Positions 1 to 10,332 of a DNA stretch of 64,000 nt are shown in pieces (the first letter of the stretch is position 1; every line of letters starts with the position of its first letter). Source of the stretch: Lichina pygmaea (taxonomy: Eukaryota; Ascomycota; Lichinomycetes; Lichinales; Lichinaceae); contig OY730173.1 of NCBI GenBank assembly GCA_963422465.1, forward strand, positions 1,302,001-1,366,000. The letters run 5' to 3'. The notes below the pieces were generated by a model. It was given only the letters and a program-made list of their open reading frames with translations. It was not told the DNA's origin and searched no databases. A program made the translations under genes and the position numbers.

Positions 1-695
1 GGCGGGCTGCGTCTTGGCTGACGTGTAGGAGAGAACGGCGGCGGCGAGAGGAAAGGTTGCGGTGATGACCAGGGTGAGCCTCCAAGAGTGGTAAAAGGCA
101 ACGCCCAAAGCTGCTACTGCCGTCACGGTGTATTGAACCAGAAAGCCGAGCGGCTGAGAAGTTGCCATCTGCAGGTCACGAATCTGGCTGCCGAACGTTA
201 TCGCCGCGCTCAGACCTGCAAGGAGATGAATGCCCGGTACCTTTGCAGTCGGGGTATCAAGGCACCAATGCCGTTCTTGCGCAAATCATACCACTCCAAG
301 TCCTTCTGCATAAGGCCGTCAAAGAGCTTATCCCTGACCGTCTTTGCCTGAATCTCGCCGAAGACCAGCCAGAACATGAAGAAGCCGCCATTGAGCACCC
401 AACTTCCGGCACCGACGCCGACGAGGGCGATGCAGTTGACCGCCACCTTCCTGACCAGGTCAGGTCCACCGATCTGGCCACCACCATAGTCGGTGAAGAG
501 GTTGAACAGTCTGCCGAGAAATATGGAGACCGCCGGTATGACCACTCCAGAGACGATTGAGAAGATCAGAGCTATGACCAAGTTCAAGCAGTGCTTTTTG
601 GTTGTGAAGTTGAAAAGTGCCCTCCAGGGAGCTCGTCTTGCTGGCTCGCTCTGACCAGACCCGCCGCCCCGGTCATCGTCCTCATCTACCTCCAT
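1..695 (-). CDS. Ste6-like ABC transporter, 5' part (runs off the left edge)
   Basis: N-terminal part of a full-size ABC exporter (MDR/Ste6 type). Reading leftward, exon 1 is 695-241 and exon 2 runs from 187 off the edge. The intron 240-188 (53 nt) has a GTACCG donor and a GGCAG acceptor, and splicing restores LQSQIRDLQMATSQPLG, the conserved loop of the first transmembrane domain. About 40 polar residues come first, then two hydrophobic segments (starting near LVIALIFSIVSG and VAVNCIALVGV), then the conserved stretch EWYDLRKNGIGALIPRLQ. The nucleotide-binding domains lie outside the window. Fungal relatives export the a-factor lipopeptide pheromone or xenobiotics; which applies here cannot be told. 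The ATG at 695 is the first in frame, but an upstream exon is possible. Confidence 0.82.
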
Positions 696-1404
696 GTACG
701 CAAATGAGAGTGAGAGATTGCACTAGAGTGGCGTTAGCCGGGAAAGAGCACCTTTCCGCCTTGCTACAGGTCTGCGGAAAGAAAAAGGGTCGGGGTGCCA
801 ACGCCTGAGGTGCCGTTGCTGAGACGTGACATCCCCAATTGATAGCACATCGAACGGAATTACAAAGAGGAGAGATCTGAACATCAAACCCCGAAAAGGA
901 CCTCTCAAGGTCATCTGAAGCAAATGTATCTACATTCCAAAACATGTCTGAGTTCGTCGGGCAGGGATCATTTTCATTCAGGGCGCTTAGTATTGTTCTT
1001 CCGAAATAAGAAGAACAGGCGACAGAAATCGTACAGTTGGGAGGTGAAGAAAAAACAACAATGACTAGCATTATTGCGGCCTCGATATACTCTGACTTGC
1101 AGCGACGAGCCATGGCGCCGGACAAGTCACCTCGTGGCTCTTGTGGGGTGTGTAGATTAGAAGAGCCGTGATGGCCGGGATTGCTTAAGCGCGGATGAAG
1201 ATAAGCTGTGTCCGTGGCATTTCAGACAAGCGGACAAAAGCTTTGTTCTCTGGCTGATAGCACAACAAGACGGAACTGGGCAAAATTTCCAGACTTCCTC
1301 ACATCGATGTCGAAATCTTAAGACATAAGCCATCATATACAGTGATAAGGATGAGCCAGCCAAGCTTTTACCCAGTCGACATCTGCTCATTGGATCTGCT
1401 TCGA
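696..1404. other. Intergenic, no gene seen
   Basis: This stretch lies between the start of the ABC transporter and the stop codon of the PBDC1-like gene. A 147-codon open frame on the minus strand (682-1125) shows no family resemblance and overlaps the transporter start. It presumably holds the transporter promoter and the PBDC1-like 3' UTR. I see no RNA gene or repeat. Confidence 0.5.
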
Positions 1405-2145
1405 CTACTCTTCTCGCGAAGGATCGCTTTTCCTCTCCTCGGGATGCTCCTCCTCGTATCTCCAGTCGTTCAAGCCTTGCCTGTTTCTGTAGATTGACGT
1501 TGATAAATTAGAATTCGACCCAGCTGATCTTCGGCTTCCAGGTGGTCGAACAAACCTCGCAATTTCAATGGCGTAGAATTGCATCCTTGGCACTGCGATC
1601 GACATAGCTCAGCCCGTTGCAGTACATTGGCACACCTTGGCGACCTACCAAAGATCGTCTCCTTCTCGCCGTATTCAAATCTGGGGTTGGTCCTGACAAG
1701 TGTTCCAAAGTTGTAGTCGTCGATCTTCTTTTCGTAGGCCATCATGAACTTCCTCCATCGCTCCTTGCCCGTCTTGCTCTTCATCTCGTCTTCATCGACA
1801 GTCTGTGCCGGGTCGAACTCTGGGAAGTCCCGCTTCAGATGCTCGTGAATCTCATCGTCCATCTTCGTCAACTTCAACTCCGAGCCTCGTCTGCTCCCTA
1901 GAATGTTCCAGTATGTTGCCATGTGCTGAACAGCTATTTTGTGCAGTCAGACTTGACAGATTCAAAGAACGGGAATCGAATCGGATCATCGCACCTTTGA
2001 CCACGAACTGCTTCTCTATCTGTCATCGTAGTACCCACATTAGCCTCAAGGAAATCGATTTGCGAGCTGGTGACTTTTGCGGGCGCCCTACGTCCTCAAA
2101 GTTCTCGACCTTGTCGGGATCGACTTGAGCAGACCCTAGAGACAT
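1405..2145 (-). CDS. PBDC1 / YPL225W-like protein
   Basis: Five exons on the minus strand: 2145-2092, 2019-1995, 1933-1649, 1592-1556 and 1486-1405. They give 160 residues with every phase closing. The protein matches the conserved PBDC1 family (yeast YPL225W), small cytosolic proteins labelled 'polysaccharide biosynthesis domain' for historical reasons; work on the yeast and human proteins links them to eEF1A folding. Family landmarks in order are ENFEDIEKQFVVKAVQHMAT, YWNIL, LKLTKMDDEIHEHLKRDFPEF, KERWRKFMMAYEKKIDDYNF and VPRMQFYAIEIARNRQGLND. The acidic tail ends SREE. The start is the ATG at 2145 because only it leads into exon 1 (MSLGSAQVDPDKVENFED). The short exons of 25 and 37 nt hide the gene from a simple ORF scan. 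The DUF1769 gene lies upstream on the same strand, 463 bp away. Confidence 0.9.
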
Positions 2146-2608
2146 GTTTCCCTGCTAACTGTTGTCGAGGAGGTGATACAGCCGTCCCTTCGATGCTATG
2201 GATACTGAGGCGGTTTTCTTGATGAAGATCTAGGTAGCTGGCTCTGGTGGGGTTTCTTTCCATTACGTTTGCTCCTGGTCACGGGCCCATTGCGCTTGTT
2301 AGGTCTAGCTACCGCGTGGTTGAAGAGATGCCTAAGGTTACTGAGTAAGCAACTAAGTGATAGGCTTTTGTACCCCGCATGCTCACATGTTCGCTGCAAT
2401 TGAGTGGCATCCTGAGGCCGAAACAGAATCCCTCGAGTGATGAAAACATGAGGGCCAGAGACATTGCAAGATATCCGACCTTCGTCGTTTGCGCTTCATC
2501 ATCATTCGCCAGCAATCCATCTTCGTGATCTAATTCCACCGGGGTTTATATCATATTCTACATCTAGTAGAGCTAGTCTATCAAGGTACCATCAGATGCG
2601 TCACACTT
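2146..2608. promoter_or_regulatory. Upstream region of the PBDC1-like gene, no gene seen
   Basis: These 463 bp lie between two minus-strand genes and should hold the DUF1769 3' UTR and the PBDC1-like promoter. Short open frames here have no conserved motifs and no coding character. I see no clear TATA box or repeat. Confidence 0.4.
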
Positions 2609-3802
2609 TCAGTCCAAATCATCAGCTCTCGGCACGAGATCCGCCTCGCCTTGCGTGCCCTTCTGTTCGGCTTCAAAAGCTTCTTCTCTGGCAATATCTT
2701 CGAGGCTCAGAACCGTGAAGACTACGACGAAGTAGACTTGTCCTGTTGCTTTGTTCTTGAGAACGTAGCGGAGCTTGTGGGACCTATTCAGTAGGCCATA
2801 TTTAGTCTGAGAAGCCGTGACAAGTCGGCTTGACGTCTGGAAATGTACGGAACCGGAACTTTTCTTGACTCACTTGACTTCTCTAGCATCCAAAAAGCTC
2901 AGAACAGGAATGGAAAAGCCAGGAAGTTTCAACGCAAAGGCTGAATCCCAATTAGTAGGCGGTCGGCTGAAATCCTTTTCAAACGGGGCTCGACAAAGAA
3001 AAGGCGTGGATGCTGATCATGACAAGCTCTGTGATTCTGGCGCAAGAACATACCATTAAAGTCAAGATAGGGGTTGAAGAAGTCCATTCTATACAGTCGG
3101 TCTGCTCCAAAGTCCAGACGTTTCCGATTGGCCTCGTCCAAGAAGAACTTCTTGCGAGCTCCAGCGTCCTTCGGTATGCCGATCCCGTCCCGGATTTCCT
3201 CCCCATCGTCCTCGGCACCTTCCTCGACGACTTCATGATCTGGCCAATGCCCAGCACCATTCTCAAGAGGCCGGAGCGATCTGGACTCCTTGCATACTCT
3301 TAGAACGTTGATACTGCTGAGGGCCGGGCCGTAGAGGTAGGGTTCATCGGCGTAAGGGTCGCCTTCGAGTCCAGGATCGATGATCCATTTAACGAGCTTG
3401 AACGCCTTTCCAAAGCCTGGCGGTAGACGATTGCGAATAGGCTCGTCAAAGTCGTTGCCGAAGACAAGGTCATTTCCAGGTATAGAAGCCTTTGGAAGAA
3501 TATCAAACGATATGGAGTACAGGTCACTCTTGTGCAGTGGATGCTCGAAATATGGACATGTTTTGCGTGAGCCTTTGGGTAGGCCTGCTTTTGTCCGTCA
3601 CCCGACGCTACCCCGATAGACGAAGGGAAGTGATAGGACTGTCCGCCATACCGCGATAGTTGCGAATTCGAACATGGAGGCTTGCTTCACCCCACCCCGA
3701 GGAGATGTGAAAAGGCTCGGCCGAGTTGACATTGACGCTTCCGTGCTCCGACTGATCGTACCCTGGACCGGCGCTGACTCGCAACAAGTACTTCTCCGCC
3801 AT
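2609..3802 (-). CDS. DUF1769 (UPF0590) family protein
   Basis: Four exons on the minus strand: 3802-3652, 3584-3054, 2940-2874 and 2783-2609. They encode 307 residues with consistent phases. The protein follows the fungal DUF1769 family from end to end: MAEKYLLRVSAGPGYD at the start, VRIRNYRGLPKGSRKT across intron 1, YFEHPLHKSDLYSISF, DLVFGNDFDEPIRNRLPPGF, KWIIDPGLEGDPYADEPYLY, DFFNPYLDFNAFALKLPGFS across intron 2, and KLRYVLKNKATGQVYFVVVF near the C terminus. The family may be linked to phosphoinositide or membrane biology in yeasts but has no firmly assigned reaction. Donors are GTATGG, GTATGT and GTGAGT. It is divergently placed to the coiled-coil gene at 4434, sharing a 631 bp upstream region. 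Confidence 0.9.
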
Positions 3803-4433
3803 CGTTACTTGTCGTGGGCCTTGGAAGAATGTATTTCTCGCCTTCTACTTCATCCTCAACCCACAGGAGAACGGGTTTCGTATGCTGCACCCAAAGGACT
3901 GATTCTACCATCAGCAGATTCGAAGAAATTGAGAAGCATGCGACTGACTGGGTATCCAGATGTACCTGTATGGCTTCAGTCACTTGTCGACCTCGAGGGA
4001 TGGCTTCAGCATAATGCGATGATGACGTCGACTGCCCTGCCCGAGTTTTAGCGGAAGATCTGATAAGATACCGCGCGCGACGAAGTACCGTGCCATGGGG
4101 GGTAGTTAACCCCCCCATGGCACGTTCGTTTGCGGGTGGTACTCGAGAAAAGTAACTAGTTAAGCGAACCACGTAAACAAAGCAATCCGCCGCGCCACTG
4201 AAGAGCTAGCCGAATCCGGGAAGAAGCGACAACCAATCGATCTGCATTGGTCAGCATTTCTGAAACGGATGGAGTCGCAATCAGGATAGCTTATCGCCCC
4301 GGCAATTGATGGGCCGTTTATGAGCAACCGTAGCCGTATTTACAAATTTCCATTTTAGGCCTAGTGGCCGTAGCTTGATGTTTACCCTATGTTCCGGCCT
4401 TGGTGAAGGCATTTCTAAACCGCGCTGGCCTCC
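3803..4433. promoter_or_regulatory. Divergent promoter region, DUF1769 / coiled-coil gene
   Basis: These 631 bp separate two divergent genes and contain no convincing coding sequence. The notable internal feature is the 36 bp palindrome at 4089-4124. Promoter function is inferred from gene layout only. Confidence 0.5.
4089..4124. repeat. Perfect G/C-run palindrome
   Basis: CGTGCCATGGGGGG is followed by a short TA-rich spacer and then its reverse complement, ending CCATGGCACG. This gives a stem of about 14 bp. It closely resembles the outermost ends of the foldback element at 50357-51159 (CGTGCCCATGGGGGGG). It could be a collapsed or footprint copy of that family, or an operator-like site in the divergent promoter. 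Confidence 0.75.
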
Positions 4434-6701
4434 ATGTTGCTCAATCACAACAACAAAACCAACGACGTGGCACCATCCAGCTACGAACAAGGCCTCTCTC
4501 ATTCAACGATACTTGCTCGAGAAGGAACTATGGCTGTCGATGAATCAATTGCCCTGGCCGCGGACGACAGGCCAATTGCGGTGCGGCGGAACCGCCGACT
4601 GTCGAAGGTAGTTGTGATGAAGGAGAAGAGCTCCGACGCTGAGATCCCTCGTCGACACGTCCATCGGAATGCATGCCAGGAAGCGGACACAACGACTACC
4701 TCCACGACAGTCACGCCTCGAAAGAAGCGTGTGAGGTTCTCGGAGCCTGGTCCTGAGATGGGCCCGACGACGTCCACCGGGTTGACGCCGGCACTTCGCC
4801 GTCACCGTCTGTTGGGCTCGCCGGGCAAGCCCGTCCGCTTCTCGGGGCGGCGGCAGTCCCTGCCTGGGAAATTGATATCGCCCCTCACGGAGGCCACCTC
4901 GACGCTTCAGTTCGCTCCTCTCCGACAAGTCATCGACAACCGTTCAAGGCGGCGACTCAGGAGAAATCACCTCAGCGAAGAAACCAACGCGATCGAGAAA
5001 GAGAAACGACTGGAAGAGCAGCTCCATCAGGAGGACATCACCTCGCTCCGCGAGCAGGTCGAAGAGAAAGACCGCTGGGTGAAAGAGCTGATGCAACGGC
5101 TCAAGGATGCTCAGTACACGAACGTGCAGTCGGCTGTCGGTCCTGACGCCGAGAGCAGTTTCGCAAGCTCAGGTGTGCGTCTTCGCGAAGAGGATTGCCG
5201 TGAGCAGCCATTGGAGGATCGGCAGACTGAAAACGGCGCCGCGAATGTGCACAACCCCGACGATCATCGGCCGGCAGAATATAACGCGGGGTCTGATGGC
5301 GAAAAAGCCAGTGACGACGGTGAAGCATGCACATCGAGAGGCACCACTCCCGAACGTTCGACGGCTTCGGCAGGTGTTCAGGTCGAGACCGAGGAGCTGT
5401 CGAGAGAAGGCTCTCAGGTGGAAGCTCTCAGGAAGGCCTTGGCACAAGTAACGTCGGAGCTGGAGATGACGCGCAGCACGCACCTTCGTATCTCCGCGAA
5501 GCTGCAAGGCCACCTGCAGGACTCGTCGTCGTCTCTCGACAGCGATCCCGACCTGGACACGGCTCTCAACATGGTCGTGACTTCTCTCGTGCTTGCGCAG
5601 ACCCGCGCCGAGGATGCCGAAGCCAGCTTGGACGCTGTGTCTTCCGAGGTGGCCGCGCTCGGCTTCGCGGGCAGGAATGCAGAAGACATGCTTATCGCCA
5701 TCAAGACGCAGTTTCGACAGGCGAGGTTGGAGCTGGAGCATCTCCAGCCTGGGGAGAACACCATCGGCTTCGACAACGAAAAACTCCTCGGCATGCTCGT
5801 CGAACGGGTCCAGGCTTTGCTTCGCAGGATCCGAGACGGCGCCGAGGAGCAAGCGAGCCAGCGCCAGGTCAACACCGTCCTCCAGAGACGATTGGACCTG
5901 GTCGACGCTCAGGCGAAATCGGCGGAGGCGAAGGCCGACGAGTTGGCGATCGACGTGGACGAGAAGGACCGGTCCATCAAGAAACTGCAGCGTGCCTTGG
6001 AAGGCTATCAAGCCGAGGTCAGGAGCCTCGAGAGCCTCGTGGACCGGCTCGAGGAGGACCACGCCAGACAAACGGAGCGGATGCAGAGAGGCATGGATGA
6101 GGCGGTCGCCGACCTCGAGATCAAGCTGGAAGCCGAGATGAAAAGCAAAGAAGAATCGATGATCGAAGCGCACGAGGAGAAGCGCGTGGCGGAGGATCTG
6201 CAGGCGAGGGTCGAGAAAGCCAAGGCGATCATCGAGCGAATGAACAGAGAAAAAGACACGCTGTCCGCCGCGAAGGACGTCATCATATCCCACCTCGAGG
6301 CCGAGGCCGACGAAAGAGACCGGGCTATCGTCGGATATCAGAGCCAGCTCGACACCGTCGGCCACGAGAAGCTTCTGCTCGCGTCATCGCTGAACGAGGC
6401 CCAAGCGTCGATCGGCACGCTCACCAACGACAAGACGGTCCTCGAGGCCCAGCTCGCCGTCGAGCTGGAAGAGGGCATGCGCGTCATGGAGGCGATGCAG
6501 TCCGAGCTCATGCGGTCTTTGGCGCGTGCCAACGAGTTGAAGAACAAGCATGCCGGCAGAAGCAGGGACGAATCCGCAAGCGTGTCGCTGCCGCCGACGC
6601 CCTGCAGTCTGAGGTTCGCCACTCCAAGAAAACGGAAGAGACGAGTCGACAGCGGTATCGGAGTGCTTGAAGAGGAGGACGAGGAAATGTTGGATGTTTG
6701 A
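4434..6701 (+). CDS. Long coiled-coil protein with basic N-terminal region
   Basis: Single open frame of 755 codons. I do not recognise a named family. Residues about 85-170 are basic and proline-rich and carry TPRKKRVRFSEPGP and GLTPALRRHRLLGSPGKPVRF, motifs that look like docking or phosphorylation sites. From about 180 onward the chain is mostly charged heptad-like coiled coil (KEKRLEEQLHQEDITSLREQ and similar), broken by an acidic, Ser/Thr-rich linker around 230-320. The C terminus has SLPPTPCSLRFATPRKRKRR, a likely nuclear localisation signal with CDK-type TP sites, and an acidic end. This layout fits spindle-pole, kinetochore or nuclear-scaffold proteins. The second in-frame ATG at 4530 (MAVDESIALAADD) is an alternative start. 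Confidence 0.75.
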   Translation: MLLNHNNKTNDVAPSSYEQGLSHSTILAREGTMAVDESIALAADDRPIAVRRNRRLSKVVVMKEKSSDAEIPRRHVHRNACQEADTTTTSTTVTPRKKRVRFSEPGPEMGPTTSTGLTPALRRHRLLGSPGKPVRFSGRRQSLPGKLISPLTEATSTLQFAPLRQVIDNRSRRRLRRNHLSEETNAIEKEKRLEEQLHQEDITSLREQVEEKDRWVKELMQRLKDAQYTNVQSAVGPDAESSFASSGVRLREEDCREQPLEDRQTENGAANVHNPDDHRPAEYNAGSDGEKASDDGEACTSRGTTPERSTASAGVQVETEELSREGSQVEALRKALAQVTSELEMTRSTHLRISAKLQGHLQDSSSSLDSDPDLDTALNMVVTSLVLAQTRAEDAEASLDAVSSEVAALGFAGRNAEDMLIAIKTQFRQARLELEHLQPGENTIGFDNEKLLGMLVERVQALLRRIRDGAEEQASQRQVNTVLQRRLDLVDAQAKSAEAKADELAIDVDEKDRSIKKLQRALEGYQAEVRSLESLVDRLEEDHARQTERMQRGMDEAVADLEIKLEAEMKSKEESMIEAHEEKRVAEDLQARVEKAKAIIERMNREKDTLSAAKDVIISHLEAEADERDRAIVGYQSQLDTVGHEKLLLASSLNEAQASIGTLTNDKTVLEAQLAVELEEGMRVMEAMQSELMRSLARANELKNKHAGRSRDESASVSLPPTPCSLRFATPRKRKRRVDSGIGVLEEEDEEMLDV

Positions 6702-7208
6702 ATGAGAAGTGTCTGCGCTGGGTGTTGAGGTTGATATGGGCTTTCTGACTGTGCATGTTGTCGCTTGTTATGAAGGGTTCCCATCGACATGATTGTCGGC
6801 CTTGGACAGTTCCTCAGAACGATGTATGGCTTCTCTCAGCACTTTATAACGAGACAGGGCCTTCCGCATTTGTTCCCATTGACCACTTGACTTTATAAGC
6901 GAGCTTCCCTGCAATGCCAGAAATCTCGATTTAATGGCAGTGACGCACATGATTCGGCAAAATGTCATTTGTATTCTGTCAAGCGGCTGTGCAAACCCTC
7001 CCAGAATGTGATCCTCGTGTCGAGGCTTGTGGTGAGTGAGAGGTGTACCTGTACGAAAGTAGAAGGATGTAGAGTCGCCCAAAAAAGGCCACCAAGTTGG
7101 CTTACAGCGAGAAACAGCTGCTTCTCCTTGCAACTTTCATCGAGATTTGCAGATATCCGGCCTGACCTGCGCAGCTCGAAAAGACAGTCATCACGACACC
7201 TTGTTGCT
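6702..7208. other. Intergenic between convergent genes
   Basis: This is the 3' region between the coiled-coil gene (+) and the DUF1748 gene (-). Short open frames have no recognisable content. It presumably holds both 3' UTRs. Confidence 0.4.
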
Positions 7209-7710
7209 CTATCGTCGTCGCTCAAAGAATCCGCTGGAGCCTATGATTGCCACACTCTGGTCCATGACCCACTCGCCGACCCCGAGGTAGCTGTCAATCC
7301 ACCGTTTGACTTCTTTGCTCTCGGTGAGCTTGTCGCTTTGCAGACTGGGGCTGCCATGCCAGGTGATGCGAAACGGTTAGTGGAACGCAAGTACCCAAGT
7401 GAAACAGCGGATTCCAGAGGATGGCGCAAAATGGATCGAGGGCGTGGTCGTCCGCTGAAGGGCAAAGGGGCAGCTTACGTGAGTCCGGTCGATCGCTTGA
7501 CGCCTGCTAGGAAGGCGGAGACTGTAGAATGGCAGATCAGCATGGTCTGAAGGCGATAAAGGTGATGCGACGCACTCACTGAGGACTGCATCAAAGGCAT
7601 AATGGGTCAGTCTTCCGAGCTACATCGTCACAGCCAGACAATCAGCGTTCATCGCGTTGATGGGATCCATGCGGTAGGCGTTCAAGGCGCGAGAGAGATC
7701 TTACTACCAT
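7209..7710 (-). CDS. DUF1748 small fungal protein (76 residues, 4 exons)
   Basis: Four tiny exons on the minus strand: 7710-7705 (only ATG GTA), 7619-7580, 7521-7479 and 7350-7209. They join in phase to 231 nt, 76 residues plus stop. The product reads MVLGRLTHYAFDAVLISAFL at the start, then AGVKRSTGLTPSLQSDKLT, ESKEVKRWIDSYLGVGEWVM and DQSVAIIGSSGFFERRR. This is the full-length fungal DUF1748 signature (yeast YOR034C-A group). The family is small and probably membrane- or mitochondria-associated; its function is unknown. Introns have donors GTAAGA, GTGAGT and GTAAGC and acceptors TGTAG, CTACAG and GGCAG. No long ORF marks this gene. It shares a 499 bp divergent promoter with pyruvate kinase. 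Confidence 0.9.
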
Positions 7711-8209
7711 GGCCACGGTATGGCTTCAGGCGTCCGAGAGGAGGGTTTGACCTGGGATCACGATTGAAATAAGCTGAGGTCTGGTACGTATGTACAGTAC
7801 GTATGCAGCGATGCAGCGTACGGTGTCCCGTTTCCGCGTTTGCGTCTCCGCCGGGTTGGGCGCTTCAGCACGTGATATGGTTATAAGGCTTACTCGTGCT
7901 GATATATCACGTGATCTATCTCTCTTACGTAAACATGGCCTACCGTAGCCTGCACCAATATCAGTACTCGTACTCCGTAGAGTATGATAAGCCAATCAGC
8001 GGTCTCTGGGCCCCGCCGTGCCCCCTTGCCCTCGGGCGGTAGCGGGGCACGTCGTCCCCACAAGATTTGAGACTTCGCTTCTCTTCTCCCAGGGACTTGA
8101 CCATACACTCTGCTCTTCCCAAGCTAGATTGAGGAACATACCAGCTTGGACGAGACCAGGACGACAGATCAATCCTCTTATTGAACCACTCTTTCCGCAA
8201 CACAGCTCA
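7711..8209. promoter_or_regulatory. Bidirectional promoter, DUF1748 / pyruvate kinase
   Basis: These 499 bp separate divergent starts. The pyruvate-kinase side is pyrimidine-rich (a CTTCTCTTCTCCC-type tract about 135 bp before its ATG), typical of highly expressed fungal glycolytic promoters. A GTAC-rich stretch lies at about 7780-7815. Confidence 0.5.
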
Positions 8210-10332
8210 ATGTCTTCAATCATGGAGCATCTCTCTAGCCGGACCAGGTACGAGTGGCTCGCTCAACTGAACACAGAGTATAGCCCGAAGACGGTCTATC
8301 GTCGGACCTCGATCATCGGTACCATTGGTGAGTCTCCTTCTACGGTTCGGCAGGCAGTCATCTCCGTCCGACACTCGCTATGGTGACGCGGCAAAGACGT
8401 TGAGATTCTGACCCACGGCGCAGGTCCCAAGACCAATTCAGTCGAGAAGATCAATCTGCTGCGCAAGGGTATCTCTGTCATCTGGCTGTAGCTGTCGTTG
8501 CACGAGCTGGACTGACGATATCAAGCTGGTCTGGCCATCGTTCGCATGAATTTTTCCCATGGGTCGTACGAGGTATGACAATACCGTTGCCCCGAATCTC
8601 CATGGGGGAAGCTTCCGTAATGCAAAGGTACTGATCGGCTCCTGCGACAGTATCATCAATCGGTCGTCAACAATGCGAAGCAAGCGGAGAAGGTCCAAGA
8701 TGGTCGACCCCTGGCTGTGGCTCTTGACACGGTATGATCGACATGGACCCGGCCAAGGGGTGGAACTTATCGTCATGAACAGAAAGGGCCAGAGATCAGG
8801 ACAGGCAACACCACCAACGATGCCGATATCCCCATCGCCGCCGGTACCGAGATGAACATCACAACGAACGACAAGTACGCAACCAGCAGTGACGACAAGA
8901 ACATGTGAGTGTGCTTGGCCATCTATCCATCTAGAGGCTTCTTCGATTGGCGATCTCGACGATGGGTAGTAACCGCGGGGTGCCAGGTATGTGGACTACA
9001 AGAACATCACCAAGGTCATCGAAAAGGGTCGCATCATCTACGTCGACGACGGAGTCCTCTCGTTCGAGGTGCTCGACATCGTAGACGGTCAGACCATCAA
9101 GGTCCGCTGCCTGAACAACGGGAAGATCTCGTCCAAGAAGGGCGTCAATCTACCAAAGACGGACGTCGATCTCCCCGCTCTTTCGGAGAAGGACAAGAGT
9201 GACCTGCGGTTTGGGGTCAAGAACGGCGTCGACATGGTCTTCGCTTCCTTCATCCGGCGCGCGGATGACGTCAAGGCGATTCGCGAGGTGCTCGGGGAGG
9301 AAGGCAAAGACATCCAGATCATCTCCAAGATCGAGAATCAGCAAGGCGTCAACAACTTTGACGAGATTCTCGCCCTGACGGACGGCATCATGGTTGCGCG
9401 GGGCGACCTGGGCATCGAGATCCCACCTGCGCAGGTCTTCATCGCGCAGAAGATGATGATCGCCAAGTGCAACCTCGCGGGCAAACCGGCCATCTGCGCG
9501 ACGCAGATGCTCGAGTCCATGACTTACAACCCGCGTCCGACGCGAGCGGAGGTCAGCGACGTCGGCAACGCCGTCTTGGACGGTGCCGACTGCGTCATGC
9601 TCTCGGGAGAGACGGCCAAGGGGAACTACCCCGTCGAGTCCGTGTCCATGATGCACGAGACCTGCTTGATCGCCGAGCTCGCCATTCCGTACGTGAGCAC
9701 ATTTGACGAGCTGAGGAGCCTGGCGCCCCGGCCGGTTGCCACTTCGGAGAACTGCGCCATGGCTGCCGTGAGCGCCAGCTTGGAGCAGAATGCCGGCGCC
9801 ATACTGGTGCTCACGACGAGGTGAGCAGCGATTCGCCACCGTGGTCCCGGCCTACGCTGACTTTGAAAAGTGGAAGCACCGCTCGTCTCATCTCCAAGTA
9901 TCGGCCGGTGTGTCCCATCATCATGGTCACTCGTAATTCACGGGCCTCGCGGGTATGTTTTCGTCCTTGACATTTCGCAACTTGTCTTCCCATCCCCACC
10001 ACCTGCCTTCCCTCTTGACAGACGGCTTCTCTGCACGGGTTGTGCCACGCACTGACAAAACCTCGTTTCCTGCAAATCTGCAGTACTCCCACCTCTACCG
10101 CGGCGTGTACCCCTACCTGTTCCCGTCGGCGAAGCCGAACTACGAACATACAAACTGGCAGAAGGACGTCGACGCGCGTCTTACGTGGGGTATCTCGCAA
10201 GCCATCAGTCTCGGCGTCCTGAGCAAGGGCGACGTCGTCGTCTGCGTGCAAGGCTGGCGCGGCGGCATGGGCCACACCAACACCCTACGCATCGTGCCGG
10301 CTGAGGACGACCTGGGCCTCTCCTGGGAGTGA
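8210..10332 (+). CDS. pki1: Pyruvate kinase
   Basis: Converts phosphoenolpyruvate and ADP to pyruvate and ATP, the last step of cytosolic glycolysis. Eight exons: 8210-8327, 8424-8468, 8526-8572, 8651-8731, 8783-8904, 8987-9820, 9871-9952 and 10084-10332. They give 525 residues, the usual fungal length, with all phases closing. Landmarks are [60 protein letters not shown] (active-site lysine loop), [41 protein letters not shown] with [10 protein letters not shown], and the C-domain stretch [19 protein letters not shown] with RGVYPYLF (effector-site region). Five short introns cluster in the first third, a common pattern in filamentous ascomycete pki genes. The ATG at 8210 opens [20 protein letters not shown], matching the family. 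Confidence 0.97.

Noticed and set aside
5169-6365. 398-codon minus-strand open frame
   Set aside because: Antisense shadow of the coiled-coil gene at 4434-6701; GC-rich third positions keep the opposite strand open and it has no family features.
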